From Campylobacteraceae bacterium (GTDB lineage: Bacteria; Campylobacterota; Campylobacteria; Campylobacterales; Sulfurovaceae), in assembly GCA_026986355.1 (NCBI GenBank), contig JALSOO010000162.1, positions 1 through 9,463 of the forward strand: DNA of 9,463 nt, in the 5' to 3' direction. Each line of letters begins with the position of its first letter. Position 1 is the first letter of the stretch. Below, in pieces: positions 1 through 5,344 of this stretch. Both the position numbers and the translations under genes were made by a program. The notes beneath the pieces were generated by a model, which saw nothing but the letters and a program-made list of their open reading frames with translations, was not told the origin of the DNA and did not search any database.

Positions 1-556
1 ACTTTTTTCCTATAATTTCTCTATTTTTATCAATTAAAACACCTTTTATAAATTTTAATTCCATTTTACCTTCATTAATCATTATATATTCATCATTGCT
101 AAGCCCTCTTCTATTATATAAACTATCCGTTCGTATCTTAATCCACTCATTTTGTAACTCCTTCGCAGATGATTTATAAGGTATACACATGAATGGATTC
201 ATCATATATTGTTTATCTTCCAACTCTATCAAAAAGTCATATTGCACCAGTCTCGTAATAAACTTACTCAAAGTAGCTCTTGTTGTCCCCATCTTTTTAG
301 ACATATTTGTTTTGTTAATAACAACTCTGCTTAATGATGCCTTGAATAAATCTCGTATTTTCAATAAAATTTTAATCTCATTTGGGGACTTCATATTAAG
401 TAATACATAGTCAAAATCGGTATAAACCATTCTCCATCCTCCTTTGCATGACTCCATGATACTCTTTTTTTGGATAAACTCTTCATCTTTTATCTCTCCT
501 GTTTTATTGTTTAATACACTTTTGGTTATAATAATTTCTGTTTTTATGTGACGCAT
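1..556 (-). CDS. RepL-like plasmid replication protein, winged-helix (partial, 3' end off window)
   Basis: The minus strand is open from an ATG at 556-554 to the window edge (185 codons, no stop), so the C-terminus is missing. AAAGGA at 570-565 lies 8 nt before the ATG. The N-terminal part carries KTGEIKDEEFI and then GGWRMVY. These resemble the 'ETGEV...' segment and following strand of the RepL family (Firmicute plasmid initiators of the pE194 type) and related phage/plasmid Rep proteins. Residues about 57-120 have the shape of a winged helix: a helix (NEIKILLKIRDLF), a recognition-helix segment (NMSKKMGTTRATLSKFITRL), a wing (FLIELEDKQYMMNP), and then the usual conserved 'NP' and a following helix. 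Known role of the family: binding the plasmid origin to start replication. Next to housekeeping genes it is more likely an integrated-plasmid or island remnant; this is inference. A second start with a stronger ribosome site lies inside, at 430. It could instead be a wHTH regulator of an element. Family recognition was by eye, without a search. Confidence 0.6.
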   Translation of the reverse strand, partial: MRHIKTEIIITKSVLNNKTGEIKDEEFIQKKSIMESCKGGWRMVYTDFDYVLLNMKSPNEIKILLKIRDLFKASLSRVVINKTNMSKKMGTTRATLSKFITRLVQYDFLIELEDKQYMMNPFMCIPYKSSAKELQNEWIKIRTDSLYNRRGLSNDEYIMINEGKMELKFIKGVLIDKNREIIGKK

Positions 557-578
557 AAAAATATTCCTTTTTGGGATT

Positions 579-630
579 TAGCGTGTTTTGAGAGAACACG
601 CTACTATATTTTATAACAACACATGTTAAA
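579..630 (-). promoter_or_regulatory. Putative promoter and leader hairpin of the rep-like gene
   Basis: A perfect inverted repeat has arms tagcgtgtt (579-587) and aacacgcta (595-603) around a 7-nt loop. It ends 22 bp before the rep-like start at 556. Just upstream on the minus strand are TATAAA (615-610) and TATAGT (608-603) as possible -10 boxes. TTAACA (629-624) is a possible -35 for the latter, at a short 15-bp spacing. If transcription starts near 597-600, part of the stem is in the transcript. Otherwise it is a double-stranded operator for Rep autoregulation. No T-run follows on the minus strand, so a simple terminator is unlikely. The hairpin is certain; the promoter call is weak. Confidence 0.45.
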
Positions 631-700
631 AGTTGATTAAACGCCTTAATTATGGGCTTATAAAGATTTTAAGTTCATCTCTTCTCTTAATATACAAAAA

Positions 701-900
701 GGGGTCAAACGTTGAATATCTACCTATCCATCTCTTCCTCTAAAAGTTTAACATCAATTATTTCTTATATGTTTTCATAATCTTCATATTCCATAAATAC
801 TTTTGAATGGTTTATCCCTATGTTAAATAACCTACTAGGTCTATTCTTTTTTTTAAAGGTATTATAGCAGGAATTTGGTATATTTTCAACGTCTGACCCC
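701..900. mobile_element. 200-bp inverted-repeat element (MITE-like)
   Basis: The two ends form a 25-bp imperfect terminal inverted repeat. Left: ggggtcaaacgttgaa onward from 701. Right, on the minus strand: ggggtcagacgttgaa onward from 900. By eye 21 of 25 positions match, and the ends are exactly 200 bp apart. Each end carries a GGGGTC tip and an ACGTT core. No intact gene fits inside. The flanks show only A-rich sequence (AAAA on both sides), so no convincing target-site duplication can be claimed. Size and structure suit a non-autonomous element mobilised in trans. GGGGTC...GACCCC ends are also reminiscent of sequences flanking some stand-alone Y1 (REP-associated) transposases. It could instead be an old two-ended remnant of a larger insertion. 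Confidence 0.55.
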
Positions 901-933
901 TAAAAGTAAAACTTTAAAGAGTCGATAATAAGA

Positions 934-964
934 TATAATATCCTTTAATATTAAATTAAAGGAT
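934..964 (+). promoter_or_regulatory. Promoter -10 box and Shine-Dalgarno hairpin before the membrane protein gene
   Basis: TATAAT at 934-939 matches the consensus -10; only a weak TTTAAA (913-918) serves as -35. Directly downstream, atcctttaa (940-948) and ttaaaggat (956-964) are perfect 9-bp complements around a 7-nt loop. The right arm contains the AAAGGA ribosome site (958-963), which lies 5 nt before the ATG at 969. If the transcript starts upstream of about 942, the ribosome site is paired. If it starts about 7 nt after the -10 box, part of the left arm is not transcribed and the repeat would work only as a DNA operator. Confidence 0.5.
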
Positions 965-968
965 TATT

Positions 969-1298
969 ATGAAAACAATTATTGTTCTTACTATACTCTT
1001 TGCTATAGGGATTATAATTTTAATCTATAAAAGAGAAGATGATATTAAAAAGATGCTATTCTCTTTTTTTATTCTTTTATCCATTATAGGTTTAGCAATA
1101 GTTGGTAATGTTATGCGTTCAATTATGCCTCTATTTTTAGCACATATTATAGCACTTATTCTCTCTTATGGTGGACTTATCTATTATGTTTTTAGAGAGC
1201 AAACTCAGTGGATACTTTGGATACTCCCTTTAGCTACTATATTTTTATATATTATAATAGCTTGGATAGGAAATAGACATATTATTTGGTTTTTCTAG
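969..1298 (+). CDS. Small four-helix integral membrane protein, unknown function
   Basis: This 109-residue protein is almost entirely hydrophobic, with four predicted membrane segments at about residues 2-20, 28-49, 52-74 and 80-100. A charged loop KREDDIKK (about 21-28) follows helix 1, and RE and NRH sit in later loops, so both ends are short. AAAGGA at 958-963 supports the ATG at 969. I do not recognise the family, and no catalytic motif, signal peptidase site or ligand-binding residue pattern is visible. The gene is on the opposite strand to tpiA, and its TAG stop is only 4 bp from the tpiA stop, so the two transcripts must converge. It stands alone on its strand between the inverted-repeat element and the glycolytic operon, so context gives no job. 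Coding is credible from the start signals, the strong hydrophobic pattern and the clean fit against tpiA. Confidence 0.75.
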   Translation: MKTIIVLTILFAIGIIILIYKREDDIKKMLFSFFILLSIIGLAIVGNVMRSIMPLFLAHIIALILSYGGLIYYVFREQTQWILWILPLATIFLYIIIAWIGNRHIIWFF

Positions 1299-1302
1299 CT
1301 AT

Positions 1303-1998
1303 TTAATGCAAAACCAACTCCAAAAAACTCTCTGGGTTAAGTGATGCTCCACCTACTAATACACCATTTACATTCTCGATAGCAGATATTTGAGCTATAT
1401 TTGCACCCTTTACACTTCCTCCATAGAGTAGAGGTCTATCTACAACTTTTTTGAGTTCATTATGTGTTTGGGTAATCTCCTCTACCGATGCTGTTCTTCC
1501 TGTTCCTATTGCCCAAATAGGTTCATAGGCTACCATAAAGTTCTCATAGGTTGTATCAATACCATCAAATTGAGATATTAGATGCTCCATAACAGACTCT
1601 ATCCCCTGTTCTCGTATCTCCAAAGACTCCCCTATACAGTAGATAATCTTAAAGCCTTGCTCTTTGAAAAATGCAAACTTTTTAGCTATCTGCTCTTGGG
1701 ACTCTCCTAAAATATCTCTTCGTTCGCTATGACCAATTAAGATAGTATTTATATTAAACTCTGCTAACTGCTCTAATCCGACTTCGCCTGTAAATGCACC
1801 CTTTTCTACTGGATAAGCATTTTGTACACCTACTGTAAAGTCTGAACTACTATACTCATCTAAAGCAGTTAATGGAGGGAATATATAGATTTTATCATTT
1901 GGATTTAATTCTAAAAGTAGTTTAGCTTGAAGTTTTCCTAAATACTCTCGTGTTGATTGTCGTGTGTGATTTGTTTTGAAATTTGCTGCGTATATCAA
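1303..1998 (-). CDS. tpiA: Triose-phosphate isomerase
   Basis: TpiA interconverts dihydroxyacetone phosphate and glyceraldehyde-3-phosphate in the cytoplasm. The protein has 231 residues. This is shorter than the usual ~250 but typical of the compact campylobacterial TIMs. Visible motifs in barrel order are: NFKTN (residues 6-10) with catalytic Lys8, replacing the common NWKMN; GHSERR with electrophilic His90; YEPIWAIGTG with catalytic base Glu159 and flexible loop 6; LYGGSV (191-196); and the phosphate-binding GGAS (216-219). The start is TTG (1998-1996), supported by AAGG 6 nt upstream. No ATG gives a complete N-terminal strand, since the catalytic Lys is at residue 8. It is the last gene of gap-pgk-tpiA, 45 bp after pgk. 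No terminator separates it from the converging membrane-protein gene. Confidence 0.97.
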   Translation of the reverse strand: MIYAANFKTNHTRQSTREYLGKLQAKLLLELNPNDKIYIFPPLTALDEYSSSDFTVGVQNAYPVEKGAFTGEVGLEQLAEFNINTILIGHSERRDILGESQEQIAKKFAFFKEQGFKIIYCIGESLEIREQGIESVMEHLISQFDGIDTTYENFMVAYEPIWAIGTGRTASVEEITQTHNELKKVVDRPLLYGGSVKGANIAQISAIENVNGVLVGGASLNPESFLELVLH

Positions 1999-2019
1999 TT
2001 TTTACCTTTTTTATTTATA

Positions 2020-2037
2020 ATGGGGATATAACCCCAT
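2020..2037. other. Intercistronic hairpin between pgk and tpiA
   Basis: atgggg (2020-2025) and ccccat (2032-2037) pair perfectly around a 6-nt AT loop in the 45-bp gap between pgk and tpiA. It starts 7 bp beyond the pgk stop codon on the minus strand. What follows it on that strand is A-rich rather than a T-run, so it does not look like an intrinsic terminator. It may be an mRNA 3'-end stabiliser or processing site that sets different pgk and tpiA levels (inference). Confidence 0.4.
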
Positions 2038-2043
2038 ATATCT

Positions 2044-3237
2044 TTATGATTTTAGAGCTTCAATCCCTGGTAGGGTTTTCCCCTCCATGAGATTGAGACT
2101 TGCCCCACCACCTGTACTGACAAATGTCATCTCTTCTACATCTCCTGCTCTTAAAGCAACATCTGCTGTATCTCCACCACCCACAATAGTTGTGGCATTA
2201 GCATCTGCAATATTATGAGACATCTTTAAGCTACCTTTTGCATATTTATCCATCTCATAGACACCCATTGGACCATTCCATATAATCGTCTGTGCATCAT
2301 TTAATACCGTTCTAAAGAGTCGTGAAGAGGCTGGACCTATATCTAACCCCATCCAATTCTCTGGAATCTCTTGGCTAGTTACATATTTGCTAGGAACAGT
2401 ATCTGAAAATTCAGGAGCAACAATAACATCAACAGGTAGATAGAACTTGACCCCCTTTTTTCTAGCTTTTATCATAACTGTTCTTGCTTCATCAAGCAGA
2501 TGGTCTTCTACCAATGAGTTACCTATCTCATACCCTTGTGCTTTTAGAAATGTAAATGCCATTCCTCCACCAATAATTACTTTGTCTACTTTATCAAGTA
2601 GTTGTCTAAGTGCTTCTAGTTTACCTGAAACTTTTGAACCACCAACAACAGCTACAAATGGACGAATAGGGTTCTCTAATGTCTTTTGAAAGAAGTTTAC
2701 CTCTTTACTTAAAAGAAACCCTGCCCCTCTATGCTCTCTATCAAAGAGTCTAGCCATCGCATCAATAGAAGCGTGAGAACGGTGACATGCACCAAAAGCA
2801 TCATTGATATAAATATCTACCATAGAGGCTAATTTCTTGGCAAACTCAATATCATTTTTTGTCTCTCCTGCTTCATATCTTAGGTTTTCAAGTAGAAGAA
2901 TCTCTCCTGCTTTTAATGATTTGGCTTTGGATAGAGTCTCTTCTCCAACTACATCTGATGCCATAGTTATCTCATCTGCCATCTTTAGAAGTTTTCTTAA
3001 TCGTATCTTTACATCTCGTAGAGAGTATCTATCTTCATAAACATTTGGCGTTGGTCGCTCATAGTGAGAACCCAATACAACTTTGCAATCACGCTCTAAA
3101 CAGTAGCGAATAGTTGGTAATGCACCTCTAATTCGTCTATCATCAGTTATATTTCCATCTTCATCTTTTGGAACATTAAAATCACACCTAATAAATACCG
3201 TTTTACCTGTTATATCTAAATCTTTAATTGTTTTCAA
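2044..3237 (-). CDS. pgk: Phosphoglycerate kinase
   Basis: Pgk transfers phosphate between 1,3-bisphosphoglycerate and ADP (reversible; cytoplasmic monomer). It has 397 residues, the normal length. N-domain substrate motifs: RCDFNVP (17-23); SHYERPTP (57-64), where many bacteria have SHLGRP; ENLRYEAGE (117-125); and DAFGACHRSHAS (146-157). C-domain nucleotide motifs: GGSKVSGKL (199-207); NGPMGVYE (321-328); GGGDTADVA (353-361); and STGGGAS (374-380). The start is TTG at 3237-3235. It follows the gap stop by one base and is preceded by AAGGAG lying in the last codons of gap, so translation is probably coupled to gap. It is the middle gene of the gap-pgk-tpiA operon. The SHYERP variant keeps the substrate-binding Arg. 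Confidence 0.98.
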   Translation of the reverse strand: MKTIKDLDITGKTVFIRCDFNVPKDEDGNITDDRRIRGALPTIRYCLERDCKVVLGSHYERPTPNVYEDRYSLRDVKIRLRKLLKMADEITMASDVVGEETLSKAKSLKAGEILLLENLRYEAGETKNDIEFAKKLASMVDIYINDAFGACHRSHASIDAMARLFDREHRGAGFLLSKEVNFFQKTLENPIRPFVAVVGGSKVSGKLEALRQLLDKVDKVIIGGGMAFTFLKAQGYEIGNSLVEDHLLDEARTVMIKARKKGVKFYLPVDVIVAPEFSDTVPSKYVTSQEIPENWMGLDIGPASSRLFRTVLNDAQTIIWNGPMGVYEMDKYAKGSLKMSHNIADANATTIVGGGDTADVALRAGDVEEMTFVSTGGGASLNLMEGKTLPGIEALKS

Positions 3238-3238
3238 C

Positions 3239-4237
3239 TTATGCTCCTTTACTCACATGAACAGCCATATCTACCAAACGACACGAATAACCCCACTCAT
3301 TATCATACCATGAGAGGACTTTGACCATATTGCCATCAATTACTTGTATCGTATCCATTGCTACAACGGTACTTTGCTCTTCTCCTACAAAATCTTGTGA
3401 TACTCTATACTCTTCATCAACACCCAAAATACCCTTATGAGAACCTTCACTAGCTTTTTTGAATGCCTCTTGAACCTCTGCTACGGTTACATCTTTGGCT
3501 AAATTGACTGTTAAATCAACCATAGATACATCAGGAGTAGGTACACGAATTGCTTGACCATTTAGTTTGCCTTGTAGTTGTGGTAGTACTTTTGAGATTG
3601 CTTTGGCTGCACCTGTGGTTGTTGGTACTAAATTTGTTGCTCCACTTCTACCCTTTCTTGGGTCTTTTTTATGTTTTCCATCAAGAATTGGTTGTGAACC
3701 TGTATAGCTATGAATAGTAGTCATAAGTCCAGACTCAATCCCAAAAGTATCATCAAGAACTTTGGCTACTGGTGCTAAACCATTGGTTGTACAACTTGCA
3801 TTAGAGACAATCGCCTCTCCTGCATAATCATTCTCATTTGCACCAATAACAAAAGTAGGAGTATCATCTTTTGCAGGAGCAGAGAGAACAACCTTTTTAA
3901 TACCACTATCAATATAAGCTTGGACAGACTCTTGGGTCAGAAACGCTCCAGTACACTCCAAAACAACCTCTGCACCACAACCGACAAAATCAATCTTTGC
4001 AGGGTCTCTCTCGCCAAAAAGCTTGGCTTTTGTATCGCCGATATTGACAAAACCATCTTTTACAGATACATCTTTTCGTACACCATGTACAGAGTCATAT
4101 TTTAATCCATACTCAATAATATTCTCTGCTCCACTAGCATTGACTGCCACTAGTTCCAAATCATCTCTATCTGCTACAATTCGTGCAACACATCTTCCAA
4201 TTCTTCCTAATCCATTAATTGCAACTTTGAGTGCCAT
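3239..4237 (-). CDS. gap: Glyceraldehyde-3-phosphate dehydrogenase, probably NADP(H)-using
   Basis: This enzyme interconverts glyceraldehyde-3-phosphate and 1,3-bisphosphoglycerate with a nicotinamide cofactor. It has 332 residues, full length. Visible motifs: the Rossmann motif INGLGRIGR (7-15); SNASCTTN with catalytic Cys149 and partner His176 in TIHSYTG; phosphate-site PTTTGAAKA (205-213); and the C-terminal SWYDNEWGYS. In the first Rossmann fold the residue after VAVN is Ala34, where NAD enzymes have Asp (Asp32 of the Geobacillus enzyme). At 187-188 it has Gly-Lys instead of Leu-Pro. Loss of the Asp and of Leu-Pro is the pattern of NADP-using GAPDHs (chloroplast GapA/B, Bacillus GapB), so an NADPH-dependent gluconeogenic role is inferred. 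ATG at 4237 has AAGGGA 6-7 nt upstream. It is the first gene of the operon, divergent from nadD. Confidence 0.97.
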   Translation of the reverse strand: MALKVAINGLGRIGRCVARIVADRDDLELVAVNASGAENIIEYGLKYDSVHGVRKDVSVKDGFVNIGDTKAKLFGERDPAKIDFVGCGAEVVLECTGAFLTQESVQAYIDSGIKKVVLSAPAKDDTPTFVIGANENDYAGEAIVSNASCTTNGLAPVAKVLDDTFGIESGLMTTIHSYTGSQPILDGKHKKDPRKGRSGATNLVPTTTGAAKAISKVLPQLQGKLNGQAIRVPTPDVSMVDLTVNLAKDVTVAEVQEAFKKASEGSHKGILGVDEEYRVSQDFVGEEQSTVVAMDTIQVIDGNMVKVLSWYDNEWGYSCRLVDMAVHVSKGA

Positions 4238-4316
4238 TTTAAATCCCTTTATTTAATTAGTATGTTCAGCTATTTATGCTAAAATTGCTTATATATTACA
4301 TAAATAGAGGTTATTT
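4238..4316. promoter_or_regulatory. Divergent promoter region of gap and nadD with an inverted repeat
   Basis: This 79-bp gap must hold the promoters of both gap (minus) and nadD (plus). For nadD, TAAAAT (4280-4285) preceded by TGC gives an extended -10. TATATT (4292-4297) is an alternative. Around these, ctatttatg (4270-4278) and cataaatag (4299-4307) form a perfect 9-bp inverted repeat with a 20-bp spacer, which could be a paired operator site. AGAGG (4306-4310) is the nadD ribosome site. No clear -35 is seen for either strand, as is common in Campylobacterota. Assigning a gap -10 box would be guesswork. Confidence 0.45.
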
Positions 4317-4832
4317 TTGGATAAAGAACGATTAGAAAGAGTTGCTCTTTTTGGTGGTAGTTTCGACCCTCCACACTTTGGGCATAGAGCCATAGTCAAA
4401 GAGGTATTGAAAAAATTGCCTATTGATAGGCTTATTATCGTTCCTACTTTTTTAAACCCATTTAAAATAAGTTCCTACTCTACACCTTATAAAAGGTTAG
4501 AGATGTCAAAAGAGATGTTTGAAGAGTTTTCAAAAGTTGAGATTAGTAATTATGAGATAGAACAAGGTCAAGCCACACCAACAGCTCAAACATTAAACTA
4601 TTTTCAGAACTATTATAGTGTTCAATATATTATTATTGGTGCAGATAATCTAAACTCTATTGAGAAATGGTATAATTTTGAACTTCTAAATAGAACGATT
4701 ACATGGGTTATCGCTTCAAGAGCAGGATATAGCTTAATAACAGATAAGTTAAGAGCATTTAAGATTTTAGACGTTGATGTAGATATAAGCTCAACAGATA
4801 TAAGAAATAGACAATTAAAGGAAAATTTATAG
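4317..4832 (+). CDS. nadD: Nicotinate-nucleotide adenylyltransferase
   Basis: NadD adenylates nicotinate mononucleotide to deamido-NAD in cytoplasmic NAD synthesis. The 171-residue protein has the nucleotidyltransferase signature GGSFDPPHFGH (13-23, GxFDPxHxGH type). It also has IIGADNLNSIEKWYN (106-120), matching the family's G-D-L--W segment, and ISSTDIR (157-163), the ATP-binding SSTxIR motif. The start is TTG at 4317, with AGAGG 6 nt upstream; no ATG before the signature would keep the first strand. The chain ends eight residues after the SSTxIR motif, whereas most NadDs continue about 20 residues with a 'YLVPxxVxxYI'-like helix, so it is short at the C-terminus. The stop is one base before the rsfS ATG, so the two are co-transcribed. 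Placement next to gap is the campylobacterial order. Confidence 0.93.
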   Translation: MDKERLERVALFGGSFDPPHFGHRAIVKEVLKKLPIDRLIIVPTFLNPFKISSYSTPYKRLEMSKEMFEEFSKVEISNYEIEQGQATPTAQTLNYFQNYYSVQYIIIGADNLNSIEKWYNFELLNRTITWVIASRAGYSLITDKLRAFKILDVDVDISSTDIRNRQLKENL

Positions 4833-4833
4833 A

Positions 4834-5184
4834 ATGAATATAGATGAAAGAGTAGAGAGAATAGTTACATTTTTGGACACTAAAAAAGCAGATGAGATAG
4901 AGGCTTTTGATTTAGATAAAGTTGATTATCTAGCAAAACGTGTAATTATAGTAAGTGCATTAAGTGGAAAACATGCCTCCTCTTTGGTAGATAACTTAAA
5001 AGTAGAGTTAAAACCTCTAGGAGAAGAGTTCTTACATGTTGATGAGAGCGATGAGTGGGTTGTTATTGATTTAGGAGATATTCTAATACATATAATGACA
5101 CAAGATGCAAGACAGACATATTCGATAGAGGACTTTTTAACAGAACTCTCTAATGGTAAATTTCAAGCACAACAGATAACATAA
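4834..5184 (+). CDS. rsfS: Ribosome silencing factor RsfS (Iojap/DUF143 family)
   Basis: RsfS binds ribosomal protein uL14 on the 50S subunit and blocks subunit joining when nutrients are low. The length, 116 residues, is normal. Visible are an N-terminal helix, then KRVIIVSALSGKHASSLVDN (35-54), matching the family's 'D-FVIASG-S--q--AIa--v' strand-helix. DEWVVIDLGDILIHIM (73-88) follows, matching the signature 'W-liDyGdvvvHvf', and then ARQTYSIEDFL (92-102), matching 'R-fY-LE-lW'. The ATG is one base after the nadD stop; AAAGGA at 4817-4822 lies inside the end of nadD, 11 nt upstream. The nadD-rsfS pair is one of the most conserved bacterial gene neighbourhoods. A hairpin immediately follows the stop. 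Confidence 0.93.
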   Translation: MNIDERVERIVTFLDTKKADEIEAFDLDKVDYLAKRVIIVSALSGKHASSLVDNLKVELKPLGEEFLHVDESDEWVVIDLGDILIHIMTQDARQTYSIEDFLTELSNGKFQAQQIT

Positions 5185-5206
5185 GAAAAGAGAAAACTCT
5201 TTTCTT
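5183..5206 (+). terminator. Terminator-like hairpin after rsfS
   Basis: aagaaaagag (5183-5192) and ctcttttctt (5197-5206) are perfect 10-bp complements around an AAAA loop, overlapping the rsfS stop codon. The stem is AT-rich and no clean T-run follows directly; a T-rich run occurs at 5226-5232. It is probably a weak intrinsic terminator of nadD-rsfS. Confidence 0.5.
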
Positions 5207-5243
5207 CATAAATATAATTAATCTTCTTTTTTAACTTAAAATA

Positions 5244-5256
5244 TGTTTCAGAAACA
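5244..5256. promoter_or_regulatory. 13-bp palindrome tgtttcagaaaca upstream of the cytochrome gene
   Basis: Two perfect 6-bp half sites, tgtttc and gaaaca, flank a central A. The one-base gap is too small for an RNA hairpin loop, so a DNA-binding dimer site is the likelier reading. It lies about 50 bp before the -10 boxes of the cytochrome gene, in a 138-bp AT-rich spacer with no other feature. The binding protein is unknown. Confidence 0.3.
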
Positions 5257-5308
5257 CTCTTTTTATATTAGAAATCACACTATTTACACAATTAATAAAC
5301 AAAATAGT

Positions 5309-5321
5309 TATAATATATAAT
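5309..5321 (+). promoter_or_regulatory. Overlapping -10 boxes for the cytochrome c gene
   Basis: Two consensus TATAAT boxes occur at 5309-5314 and 5316-5321. TTTACA (5283-5288) is the best -35 but is 20 bp from the first box, longer than ideal. The expected start, near 5321-5328, leaves a leader of about 20 nt containing AGGAGA (5335-5340). Confidence 0.5.
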
Positions 5322-5344
5322 CTTTTGATTATTAGGAGAATATA

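Noticed and set aside
189..410. 73-residue plus-strand ORF
   Set aside because: It lies antisense to the rep-like gene, which has a better protein pattern, a ribosome site and a longer open frame.
669..690. Short inverted repeat ttaag/cttaa
   Set aside because: Five-base arms in AT-rich DNA are expected by chance.
2447..3040. Two plus-strand ORFs (2447-2689 and 2837-3040)
   Set aside because: Both are antisense shadows of pgk, which is certain from its motifs; their Ser-rich, low-complexity products match no family I know.
3920..4256. Overlapping plus-strand ORFs at 3920-4105 and 4023-4256
   Set aside because: They are antisense to the 5' half of gap and have no start signals; one runs through the gap start region.
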